From positions 105,176 to 169,175 of the forward strand of contig CAVWRJ010000023.1 in assembly GCA_963757335.1 (NCBI GenBank): a DNA stretch of 64,000 nt. The letters are read 5' to 3'. The notes under the pieces were generated by a model, which saw only the letters and a program-made list of their open reading frames with translations, did no database searches and was not told the origin of the DNA. The translations under genes were made by a program, and so were the position numbers. Source of the stretch: DASQPA01 sp963757335. GTDB lineage: Bacteria; Acidobacteriota; Thermoanaerobaculia; Multivoradales; UBA5704. Of this stretch, positions 58,201-64,000 are shown piece after piece (within the stretch, counting starts at the first letter, position 1; each line of letters opens with the position of its first letter).

Positions 58201-58392
58201 TGCCGAGATCTCGACACCTGCCAGCCGGACCCCCGCGAGTCTGGCAGTTCCGAAGGCTTCGACCAGGTATTGGCGTCGGGAAGGAGGCTGCCGCGAGACC
58301 GGCCTCGAGCGGTCGAGGAGCACCCATCCTGCCAGGACGGTGGCGACCATGCCCACGATTGCGGCACCGAATCCAAGCCTCAGGCTCGCCAA
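55216..58392 (-). CDS. Membrane-anchored TPR-CHAT protease
   Basis: A 1058-residue protein. A membrane helix lies near the N-terminus (about 6-26, GFGAAIVGMVATVLAGWVLL), then helical TPR-like repeats cover about 60-640, and a C-terminal CHAT domain about 740-1045. The caspase-like dyad is clear: His908 in VHIASHF and Cys954 in VVLSGCASDREGEPS, with LPGARREVEALAGLF before and SLATLWPVDDRVTSELMSRFY after, all CHAT hallmarks. CHAT proteins are caspase/separase-clan (CD) proteases; some act in antiviral or regulated-death systems. The start is TTG 58392 with a poor ribosome-binding site; a later start at Met15 is possible. First gene of a three-gene operon. Confidence 0.87.
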   Translation of the reverse strand: MASLRLGFGAAIVGMVATVLAGWVLLDRSRPVSRQPPSRRQYLVEAFGTARLAGVRLAGVEISAVEVELFLPAERRAVAREIEAEARRYPTARSQGDLALLRLVTGRYDAAIQILEKASRSEPSEASLGADLAAAFLVRGRALERPRDVVRALDRVGPRPRTPELQFDRALALQTLYLRRLAREAWSGYVERNPASPWGLLAAGYLRTLTAQEGSRPVSENPNSDGDLSTEPPDRSTRPEELQTWVERRGFLAWSNAVLGTDAVGRRAAEERLRRAGHRLAELSGDRLIADGAATLARVPEERAKASAQALAAYIDGRDLLARYSFEKALARFDAADAAAERLGSGGSPWALLVEIGIAHCEFQLQRYDGARRKAELVLAAAREKRYAAVEAHAVWVLAGIGLATLDLGAAERYAEEGQNIARRAKNRSGGAIASLQRSRVADELGRSTEAWLHRLQGFRELAEDGRTEQLALAIGNASFALAREGEFRAAADFASEVLAFDRSQGTPLGLAESLWMRAMHRAKAGDAQGALSDAREAESHIPRVESAANRARLLAGLRVIEGELLGESQPLVALSRLDEALGFLRQNGYEYGQAEALLDRAHVLRRLDRLEEALADLDRAAGIVGTQRERIHEPLQRVSFFDLQAGLADERVATSALVDPHGERAFWAADQARGLLFRESLGLLPDASEVPPASVGSIAIDPADAVLSYWSLPDSLLIWVVRRGQAPHLVRSSISRVELGNVISNLVFGIEDGTEPPVLRAAARRVGASLIDPIASELRGARRLIIVPDRFVRAVPWPVVEGGAGEGPLLRRFVIRICPAVEVLDRAGKREWGEGGGPLPEVALAVGDPRVEGAAGATYPNLPGARREVEALAGLFSGTVTLTGREATRDRVLGGLERASIVHIASHFLVGQTPDSSRIVLAGPQGDGSGSLDAATIASLSLPHLRLVVLSGCASDREGEPSLEGTFALAGSFLAAGSAESLATLWPVDDRVTSELMSRFYRELSRGARADEALRLAQLAFLDDPQSDFRAPASWAPFQLISLTSRGTERVPRKELR

Positions 58393-58406
58393 GAATTAGG
58401 ATCCGA

Positions 58407-58434
58407 AGTATCTAACACGCATTGCGACCAGCAA
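58407..58434 (-). promoter_or_regulatory. Possible promoter of the CHAT operon
   Basis: On the minus strand TTGCTG (58434-58429) and GATACT (58412-58407) are 16 bp apart, just upstream of the TTG start. Matches are 3 of 6 and 4 of 6. The wider gap 58435-58667 holds AT-richer sequence with no gene that I can recognise. Confidence 0.35.
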
Positions 58435-58667
58435 ATGCTGCGAACTCTGCACAGGATGATAGTAATCATACCATAACGCTGGTTCTCGCTGAGCGCCTTA
58501 ACGACTCCGGCGCGACCCTTCCGGGGTCCGGAACAGAGCCCGTGGTCCAGCCTCAGCAGATAAGGAAGCCCATCGTGCTTGCGGTCAAGGTCGCCACTGG
58601 AGGCCGCGGTCGAGATCGCGAGGTAGGCTGTGCATTGATCTGGCCGATTTTCCTGGGCTACGCCTAG

Positions 58668-58766
58668 CCGCGGGTGGACGCGGCGATCCGCGAGCAACTG
58701 GCCTCCGGGATCACCTTCTCCCCCATGCACCCGCTGGAGGTCGAGGTCGCCGAGCGGGTGCGCCTC
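58668..58766 (+). pseudogene. Fragment of a class III aminotransferase
   Basis: Thirty-three codons read PRVDAAIREQLASGITFSPM then HPLEVEVAERVRL, resembling the N-terminal region of glutamate-1-semialdehyde aminomutase-type class III aminotransferases (P-x-V-x-x-A-I-x-x-Q ... F-S-x-x-H-P-x-E-x-x-x-A-E). Neither the start nor the PLP domain is present. It is an inserted or left-over gene fragment. Confidence 0.6.
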
Positions 58767-58786
58767 TCGAAGCTCCGGCCAAGAGA

Positions 58787-58908
58787 TTCCTGCGGACTGG
58801 AAGAGTGTGGGTAAGACTGGGACGAAGGACGAATGCCTGCAATATATCAAGAAGGTCTGGACCGACATGCGCCCTTTGAGCTTGCGGAAGAAGAAGGACG
58901 GGCAGTAG
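58787..58908 (+). pseudogene. Unidentified gene fragment
   Basis: An open stretch with stop TAG at 58906 reads EIPADWKSVGKTGTKDECLQ then YIKKVWTDMRPLSLRKKKDGQ. Its composition is Lys-rich and unlike the surrounding genes, suggesting the C-terminal end of a foreign gene. No start codon and no family could be assigned. Confidence 0.35.
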
Positions 58909-58989
58909 GCAGGCGAACCGGACGAGGTGCACCGTCGAGGCCGGTGCCGCACCCTTTCTCCCGCCCGCCCTCCGCGGTAGGCTTCCGGG

Positions 58990-60108
58990 ATGAAATTCGA
59001 GACTCTCGCAATCCATGCCGGGCGCACAGTCGACCCGAGCGGTGGGGTGGTGCCGCCGCTCCAGCTGTCGACGACGTTTGAACGCGATGCGGAGGGGGTG
59101 CCGATCGGCGGCCATACCTACATCCGCGACTCGAACCCCAACCAGTCGCAGCTGGAGGCGGCCTTAGCGCCGCTCGAGGGGGCCGAGGCGGCCCTCGTCT
59201 TCGCCTCGGGGATGGCGGCGGGGATCGCCCTCCTCCAGACGTTGCAGCCGGGGGCGCACGTCCTCTTTCCCAACGACGTCTACTACGGCATCCGCGACGC
59301 GGCCCTCGAGTACCTGCCCAACTGGGGGATCGGCGCGGATTTCCTCGACATGGCGGATCTCGACGCTCTCGCCCGCGCCCTCCGACCCGAGACCCGAATC
59401 GTCTGGCTGGAGACGCCGTCCAACCCTCTGCTCAAGGTGGTCGATCTGGCGGGGGCGGCGGCCCTGGCGCGGGCCGCGGGCGCCACGGTCGTCGTCGACA
59501 ACACCTTCGCCACCCCGGCCCTCCAGCGGCCGCTCGCCCTGGGGGCCGACGTGGTCCTCCACTCGACCACCAAGTACTTCGGCGGCCATAGCGACGTTCA
59601 GGGCGGCGCCCTGCTCTTCGCCCGCCGGGACGAGCTCTACACCCGGGTGGAGCACGTCCGCCACACCCTGGGGGCCGTGGCCTCGCCCTTCAACTGCTGG
59701 CTGATCCTCCGCGGCTTGCGGACCCTGGCCTGCCGGGTGATGGCGCAGAGCGCCGGCGCTCTCGCCGTGGCCCGGGCCGCCGAGGCGATGCCGGAGGTCG
59801 CGGTGGTCCACTATCCCGGCCTCCCCTCCCACCCCGGCCACGCGATCGCCGCCCGCCAGATGTCGGGCTTCGGCGGCGTGCTCTCCCTGCAGGTCGCGGC
59901 CGGCCGGGAGGCGGCCCTCCGCGCCGTCTCCCGGGTCCGGCTGTTCACCCGCGCCACCTCGCTCGGGGGCATCGAGAGCCTGATCGAGCACCGGGCCACG
60001 AGCGAAGGCCCAACCTCCCGCACCCCAGAGGACCTCCTCCGCCTGTCGATCGGCCTGGAGCACCCGGACGACCTGATCGAGGACCTGCGCCAGGCCTTTG
60101 AGCCCTGA
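58990..60108 (+). CDS. Cys/Met-metabolism PLP enzyme (cystathionine synthase/lyase type)
   Basis: A 372-residue fold-type I PLP enzyme of the MetB/MetC family, with ETLAIHAGRTVDPSGGVVPPLQLSTTF, GMAAGIALLQTL, WLETPSNPLLKVVDL, VVVDNTFATPALQRPL, the Schiff-base Lys195 in HSTTKYFGGHSDVQGG and SLGGIESLIEHRA. The family includes cystathionine gamma-synthase, gamma-lyase, beta-lyase and methionine gamma-lyase; sequence alone does not separate them here. It ends 2 bp before palindromic element copy 10 and is followed by a good terminator. Confidence 0.93.
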   Translation: MKFETLAIHAGRTVDPSGGVVPPLQLSTTFERDAEGVPIGGHTYIRDSNPNQSQLEAALAPLEGAEAALVFASGMAAGIALLQTLQPGAHVLFPNDVYYGIRDAALEYLPNWGIGADFLDMADLDALARALRPETRIVWLETPSNPLLKVVDLAGAAALARAAGATVVVDNTFATPALQRPLALGADVVLHSTTKYFGGHSDVQGGALLFARRDELYTRVEHVRHTLGAVASPFNCWLILRGLRTLACRVMAQSAGALAVARAAEAMPEVAVVHYPGLPSHPGHAIAARQMSGFGGVLSLQVAAGREAALRAVSRVRLFTRATSLGGIESLIEHRATSEGPTSRTPEDLLRLSIGLEHPDDLIEDLRQAFEP

Positions 60109-60110
60109 GT

Positions 60111-60202
60111 GGTTCCCCGGCTCCGTGGACTCCGAGGACGGACGCCTGGCTGCGCGGAGCGCCCGAAGGAGTCCGCCCGCAGGAGCCATCGGAGCCGGTA
60201 CC
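60111..60202 (+). repeat. Dispersed palindromic element, copy 10
   Basis: The arms GGTTCCCCGGCTCCGTGGACT and GCCATCGGAGCCGGTACC pair with a few mismatches around the forward core. It begins 2 bp after the PLP-enzyme stop codon, so it would be transcribed as part of the 3' untranslated region. Confidence 0.87.
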
Positions 60203-60217
60203 CGGTTCCCCAAACGA

Positions 60218-60247
60218 AAATGACCGGCGTTCGCACGCCGGCCATTT
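60218..60247. terminator. Intrinsic terminator after the PLP-enzyme gene
   Basis: AAATGACCGGCGT-TCGC-ACGCCGGCCATTT forms a 13-bp stem with one A-C mismatch and a 4-base loop. The A/T-flanked base gives a short T tract on either strand, so it could act in both directions. Confidence 0.7.
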
Positions 60248-60461
60248 CCGTTTCCCTCCAACTTTTCGGGTGCCCCTGACTGCGGCACCCTTCCCCCGCC
60301 CCCCCGTTTGTACATCCCCTCTCGAAGAACGACAAGACTGCAAAGACTGCAAGGTAGGTCGAGCGCCCCGGGGGCATCCCCCAACTTTTTGCCTGACCGA
60401 TGCGCCGACTCTGTCTTGAGAGTGCTCCACCCCTTGCCAAGCGAGACAAGCGGTCCGAAAT

Positions 60462-60478
60462 TGTAACGCCGCTGTAAC
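60462..60478 (+). promoter_or_regulatory. Tandem TGTAAC half-sites
   Basis: TGTAAC occurs at 60462-60467 and 60473-60478, an 11-bp direct spacing similar in geometry to PhoB-type boxes (one helical turn). No promoter elements are obvious nearby. Otherwise the stretch 60248-60616 shows no gene. Confidence 0.3.
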
Positions 60479-60616
60479 ATTGGAGCCGGAGCGGGCCAGG
60501 GTCGGAGCCGGTCGGGGCCTTTTCTATCGACAGTGGGCTATGGCACGTTCCGTGTAGCAAGAAAAGGTAGGGAGAGGGTTGCTCCCTATCTGCACTTTTG
60601 GAGGAGGTTTTTGAAG

Positions 60617-61663
60617 ATGTCCCATGGGATTCGCGCCACCCGTGCCGCCGGCTTTGCCCTGACCCTGGCCGCCCTGTTCGCCTCGGCGGCTGCCGCCCAG
60701 AGCCTGACGCACACCCTGACTTCCGCCGAGGTCGCCTGCAACGAGGCTCAGTTGCGGGTGCTCGTCTCGCATTTCAGCGTCACCGCGCCCGGCGGGGGAA
60801 GCCCGGGGCGGCCATCGACTCTCCTCGTCTCCTACAGCAACCGGTACGGCTTCTACGATGGCCTGCTGGTCGCCAACCAGGCGCCGCTGATCGCGACCGG
60901 CAGCGCCGCCGCCGAGCAGATCCTCGCCTTCCACCTGAACCCGAGCGTCCGCGAGCTCCTGCTCAACCCGAGCCGCGACCCGCTGCCCCAGATCTCGCTC
61001 GAACGGGAGGACACCTCCTCGAGCTTCGTCCCGGCGACCGCGTCCACCGCCCTCGTCCTCTATCTCGACCCCACGGCCGGCCAGACCGGGGGCGATGCGC
61101 GGCTGGCGATCAACAACTTCACCCTCCCCGCGGCGGGGCAGACCTGCAACGGCGCTCTCGCCACGGCGATCAAGCCCGGCCGCGGCCTCGACACCGTCGT
61201 CGCCCTCTGCCATACCAAGTTCACGGATTTCGACCGCACCGTCTTCTCGATTCTCGAGCGGACTCTGCGGACCGAGGTGCTGGGCTCCGGCAGCCCCGAC
61301 GCCAAGATTGCCATCTACCGCGGCCAGGGTGCCTTCACCTACCGGATCGACGTTTTCCCCACCGCGGCCTCCCAGGGCGCCAAGGTCGCCTTCCAGCTGG
61401 TTCTCCAGGCCACGGCGGATGGGCACTTAGAGAACGGCCAACTCGCCGTCCTCCCCGCCTGCCCGGCAGGCCAGCAGCTCGACTGCACCAACTCGCCCGA
61501 GGGGGTGCGGCTCTGGGTGTTCCCGCCGCTCTTCGCCGGCACCGAGGTGCGGGAGAGCGGCGGTCCGGAGGTGAGCCTGACCTACCAGCCGGGTCAATCC
61601 CTGCCGCCGTCGGTGACGATCAACTGGCAGCAGCTGCTCGCCGGTACCACCTGGAATCCCTGA
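60617..61663 (+). CDS. Secreted protein of unknown function
   Basis: A 348-residue protein with a clear signal peptide (MSHGIRATRAAGFALTLAALF, cleavage near AAA-AQS at residue 27). The mature part is mostly beta-strand-like (AQLRVLVSHFSVTAPGGGS, STLLVSYSNRYGFYDGLLVANQ, GQGAFTYRIDVFPT, AKVAFQLVLQA), with five Cys. No known domain recognised. ATG 60617 is preceded by GGAGGAGG about 11 bases upstream; an in-frame upstream start would hide the signal peptide. It converges on the cyanophycinase gene. Confidence 0.7.
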   Translation: MSHGIRATRAAGFALTLAALFASAAAAQSLTHTLTSAEVACNEAQLRVLVSHFSVTAPGGGSPGRPSTLLVSYSNRYGFYDGLLVANQAPLIATGSAAAEQILAFHLNPSVRELLLNPSRDPLPQISLEREDTSSSFVPATASTALVLYLDPTAGQTGGDARLAINNFTLPAAGQTCNGALATAIKPGRGLDTVVALCHTKFTDFDRTVFSILERTLRTEVLGSGSPDAKIAIYRGQGAFTYRIDVFPTAASQGAKVAFQLVLQATADGHLENGQLAVLPACPAGQQLDCTNSPEGVRLWVFPPLFAGTEVRESGGPEVSLTYQPGQSLPPSVTINWQQLLAGTTWNP

Positions 61664-61704
61664 GCAACCCCAAAGAAAATCCAAGAAAACCCCAAAATGT
61701 AGAC

Positions 61705-61742
61705 GCCGCTCCCCTCCCCTTCGCGGGGGAGGGCGGGCGGCG
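61705..61742 (-). terminator. GC hairpin with a T-rich tail after the cyanophycinase gene
   Basis: GCCGCTCCCCTCCCC pairs with the GGGGGAGGGCGGGCGGC-type arm across a TTCG loop, with small bulges. In the minus direction it is followed by a T-rich stretch (ATTTTGGGGTTTTCTTGG), as expected for termination of the minus-strand gene. Confidence 0.5.
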
Positions 61743-61743
61743 C

Positions 61744-62682
61744 TCACTCGCCCTGGGGCTCGGCGAGCTCCATCCGCCACGGGCTGACGCCGTGGGCGCC
61801 ATGCACGGTTCCGGATTGGCCCCGCCGCTCCCGGAGGTCGTAGCGGCAGCCGGCGGTGAGGACATCGATCCGGATCCCGAGCATGGGCGGGATGTCGCCG
61901 GCGTTACCGGCATTGCCGACGGTGGCGGGACTTGGGGGGAGACCGGGGCGGATCGCCTGGGCGGCGTCGACCACCATCACCGCGCCGGCTCCCAGGACGT
62001 CCATCGTGCTCTCCACGGGATCGAGGATGACGGCGGTGTCGTCGTCGATCCCCACCGCCAGGGGTGTGGGATCGAGAGCCAGGGCGGCGAGCAGCCGGCC
62101 CAGGCGGTCGCGCTGGCGAAGCGGTGGATCGAGGAGGAGGCCGCGGGTCAGGCAAAAACCGGGGACGAGGCCCAAGGCGCGACGGCGGCCCGGTCCCCCC
62201 ACTCCTGGAGCGATACAGAGATCGGAGAGGAGCGCCGCGCCGGCGCCGCTGCCCCCCACGACCATGCCCGCTCCGTGCCGGCGGCGCACCGTCTCGGTCA
62301 GGGCCGGGTCGTCGGGGAGCGGCAGCCAGAGGCTGCCGCCGACGAGGAAGAGGCCGGTCGCGTTCTCCAGGAGGTCGAGGGGGGGAACCGCGGTGGAGGT
62401 GCCCAGGCGCAGCACCGCGACCGACTCGGCGCCGAGGTCGTAGAAGACGTCGCCGAAGCGCTCGGCCGCCGCCGCCAGGTCGCGGAGCTCGGCCGGCTCG
62501 GCGGCGGCGGCGAGGACGACCAAGTTGGCCTCCGACCCTCCCGCCGCCTCGAAGAAGGCGCGCAGCAACTCCCGCTCCCGCGGGCGCTCGACGAGCCCCC
62601 CGATGGCGATCAGCCGGCCCGGCCGGCCTGGCCGGTCAGAGACATCGGCGACAGACTTCCTGGCTTCCGCGTTCCCGGTCAC
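61744..62682 (-). CDS. Cyanophycinase-like peptidase (S51 family)
   Basis: A 312-residue protein with the S51 core: RLIAIGGLVERPRERELLRAFFEAAGG, LVVLAAAA, GLFLVGGSLWLPL and the nucleophile elbow GMVVGGSGAGAALLSD (Ser at GGSGAG), plus LAVGIDDDTAVIL. Cyanophycinases hydrolyse the Asp-Arg polymer cyanophycin to beta-Asp-Arg. The elbow differs slightly from the usual GxSAGA, and no cyanophycin synthetase is in the window, so another beta-aspartyl substrate is possible. The GTG start overlaps the upstream gene (GTGA). Confidence 0.82.
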   Translation of the reverse strand: MTGNAEARKSVADVSDRPGRPGRLIAIGGLVERPRERELLRAFFEAAGGSEANLVVLAAAAEPAELRDLAAAAERFGDVFYDLGAESVAVLRLGTSTAVPPLDLLENATGLFLVGGSLWLPLPDDPALTETVRRRHGAGMVVGGSGAGAALLSDLCIAPGVGGPGRRRALGLVPGFCLTRGLLLDPPLRQRDRLGRLLAALALDPTPLAVGIDDDTAVILDPVESTMDVLGAGAVMVVDAAQAIRPGLPPSPATVGNAGNAGDIPPMLGIRIDVLTAGCRYDLRERRGQSGTVHGAHGVSPWRMELAEPQGE

Positions 62683-63356
62683 CCTTCGTCCTCCCTGTCC
62701 CGGCCGCTCTTCGAGCGATGCCGGGGCTGGTCCAGGGTACCGTACAAGAGCTCCTCGCCGCTCCGGGCCGCCCGCAGCAGGAGGGCGCCGCGCGCCATGT
62801 CGCCGACCCCGGCGAAGCAGAGCGGGAAGTGCAGGCGCGCACCGAGGACCGGCTCCAGGACGTCGACGTACTTGCCGGTCGCGACGCTCCCCAGGAGGAC
62901 GGCCCGGGAGCCCGCGGGCAGGAGGTTGGCGAGCGCCCGGGCGCCCTGGGCGAGCGGCCGGTGGTAGGCGCGGGCGGTCACGTCGACCGGGGTGCGATGA
63001 ATCTTCCTGAAGCGCTCGGGGGTGAGCGGCCACTCGGGGGGGACGAGGCCGTAGCCGGGAGCGATGACGTAGACGCCACCGCCGTCGAGGCCAGCCGGCG
63101 CGGCGAAGCGCCGGGCGTAGGCGATCTTGCCGCGGAAGTAGAGGCTGCTCATGAAGGCGAAGGCGTCGGCGATGGGGAGGCCCTCGGGCGAGCGGAAGCG
63201 CCGGGCGGTGTCGAAGCGCGCCCCCGGGGCGGCGAGCTGCTCGGCCCGCAGGCCCTGGAGGGTGGCGGGGGAGAGGAGGAAGACGGTGGGCGGGCGGTCC
63301 CCTCTTTCGGCGATTTCCATACTGTTCGAGAGAACGATGGCGCTCCCGTCCGGCAT
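62679..63356 (-). CDS. Hypothetical protein coupled to the cyanophycinase-like gene
   Basis: A 225-residue cytoplasmic protein with no signal peptide. Conserved-looking segments are PPTVFLLSPATLQGLRAEQL, FMSSLYFRGKIAYARRFA, GVYVIAPGYGLVPPEWPLTPE, ALANLLPAGSRAVLLGSVATGKYVDVLEPVLG and FPLCFAGVGDMARGALLLRA. The YVIAPGYGLVPPE region recalls DUF6884/YaaA-like proteins, but weakly. Its 4-bp overlap with the peptidase gene suggests a shared task. Confidence 0.65.
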   Translation of the reverse strand: MPDGSAIVLSNSMEIAERGDRPPTVFLLSPATLQGLRAEQLAAPGARFDTARRFRSPEGLPIADAFAFMSSLYFRGKIAYARRFAAPAGLDGGGVYVIAPGYGLVPPEWPLTPERFRKIHRTPVDVTARAYHRPLAQGARALANLLPAGSRAVLLGSVATGKYVDVLEPVLGARLHFPLCFAGVGDMARGALLLRAARSGEELLYGTLDQPRHRSKSGRDREDEG

Positions 63357-63376
63357 TCCCGCGTTCCCTCATCCCC

Positions 63377-63464
63377 GGTCCTGGCTCCGTTGGGTTCCGA
63401 GGACGCCGACTGGCTGCGCGAAGCGCCCGAAGGAGCCGCCCGCAGGATCAATGGAGCCTGGACC
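63377..63464 (+). repeat. Dispersed palindromic element, copy 11
   Basis: The arms GGTCCTGGCTCCGTTGGG and ATCAATGGAGCCTGGACC pair along most of their length around the forward core. It lies just upstream of the hypothetical gene at 62679-63356. Confidence 0.87.
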
Positions 63465-63500
63465 CAGCGCTCCAAGCCCTGAGCAGGTAGATCCAGGTCC

Positions 63501-63812
63501 GAGATACGGCTCTCCAAGCGTGAGCGAGGCGTCTCAAAGTCAGGGGTACGGGTCTCCAGACCAGAGATACGGGGACTCTGACTCGGAGATACGGGTCTCC
63601 AGGCCAGAGACACGGGGGCGCAGGGTCAGGGATACGGGTCTCCAGGCCGGAGACACGGGGGCTCAGACTCAGAGACACGGGGCTCAGACTCAGAGACACG
63701 GGGGCTCAGACTCAGAGACACAGGGGCTCAGACTCAGAGTACGGGGGCTCAGACTCAGAGTACGGGGGCGCAGACTCAGAGTACGGGGGCGCAGAGTCTG
63801 AGACACGGGGTC
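63501..63812. repeat. Minisatellite C, 21-22-bp units
   Basis: About fourteen units of 20-23 bp, mostly 21 or 22. The later ones are nearly identical (GAGACACGGGGGCTCAGACTC). The earlier ones alternate with GGTCTCCAGGCCAGAGATACG-like units, giving a partial 42-bp period. No gene is evident between 63465 and 63893. Confidence 0.82.
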
Positions 63813-63893
63813 GGCAAACCGTAGGAACCTGCGTGGAGGAAATAGGGTGGGGATCAGGACTTCTGGCTCGGCAGATTTCCTGCCGCGCAGGCT

Positions 63894-64000
63894 TTAGTGC
63901 TTCGTCAGTCGGTAGAGGCTTCGCGTCGCTTGGTCCCGCAGAGCTTCCGCGCAAACGTTCTCGTAAAGAGCCGGCTTGAGAAGAGTCCTCGCCGAAGCGT
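63894..64000 (-). CDS. C-terminal end of a gene running off the window
   Basis: The minus strand reads ASARTLLKPALYENVCAEAL then RDQATRSLYRLTKH and a TAA stop at 63894-63896. The composition looks protein-like (helical, charged) and a hairpin CGGCAG-ATTTC-CTGCCG (63869-63885) follows. Too short to identify. Confidence 0.4.
   Translation of the reverse strand, partial: ASARTLLKPALYENVCAEALRDQATRSLYRLTKH

Noticed and set aside
58380..59027. A minus-strand gene in the 58.4-59.0 kb gap
   Set aside because: Its translation shows no recognisable motif and it overlaps better-supported fragments on the plus strand.
60598..62967. A plus-strand open frame of 789 codons
   Set aside because: Low-complexity shadow of the secreted-protein gene and of the minus-strand cyanophycinase gene; no domain or start signal.

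Overview
The window is a very GC-rich chromosomal segment from a Gram-negative bacterium. It carries outer-membrane assembly genes (bamD, cpoB), lipid A/Kdo genes (lpxL, lpxK, waaA), Tat and Fis homologues, PASTA, CHAT and TPR proteins, and pilus-type secretion genes. This mix fits Acidobacteriota (perhaps a Thermoanaerobaculia-like lineage); that placement is inference, because there is no rRNA or other marker in the window.

Layout. 1-0.6 kb: start of a VapB-like antitoxin gene with a phased array of palindromes upstream. 0.6-8.2 kb: envelope genes (PASTA protein, rpe, bamD, cpoB, LysM protein, fis-like regulator, lytic transglycosylase, tatA, sugar kinase). 8.5-25.5 kb: housekeeping (rlmN, Uma2, pgeF, gatB, a joined ftsE-ftsX, glycosyltransferase-TPR, zinc ribbon, sugar aminotransferase, membrane spermidine-synthase-like protein, phd-yoeB, dinB, biotin carboxylase plus biotin carrier, a second glycosyltransferase). 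25.5-27.6 kb: accessory patch with a Phd-PIN module, a 21-bp minisatellite, a glycosyltransferase gene tail and a decayed VapC. 27.6-31 kb: lpxL-lpxK-waaA. 31.2-44.2 kb: ECF sigma and anti-sigma, then a type IV pilus/type II secretion operon (NolW-like protein, pilC, pilB, pilMNOP, secretin with a C-terminal cohesin-like domain, three pseudopilins). 44.2-52.4 kb: dut, two cytochromes c, SDR, nth, holin-like, NUDIX, yqgE, acnA. 52.4-59 kb: less GC-rich accessory island with a second minisatellite, an integrase remnant, and a three-gene operon of a TPR-CHAT protease, a secreted protein of unknown function and a secreted papain-like protease, followed by gene fragments. 59-64 kb: a metB-type gene, a secreted protein, a cyanophycinase-like pair, a third minisatellite and a partial gene.

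Three non-coding patterns stand out: (i) a dispersed palindromic element of about 80-100 bp, eleven copies, with a conserved core and arms that vary but stay complementary, one copy lying in frame inside waaA; (ii) four TACACC-N15-GGTGTA palindromes spaced exactly 84 bp apart beside the vapB-like gene; (iii) three minisatellites of unrelated sequence that share a 21-bp period. The protein-level candidate for an undescribed system is the CHAT/secreted-protein/papain-like protease operon.

Caution: six clearly recognisable genes (PASTA, gatB, pilC, pilP, one gspG, acnA) carry single-base frameshifts, at least two of them in G runs. This looks more like sequencing error than biology. All calls come from reading the sequence; no searches were run.
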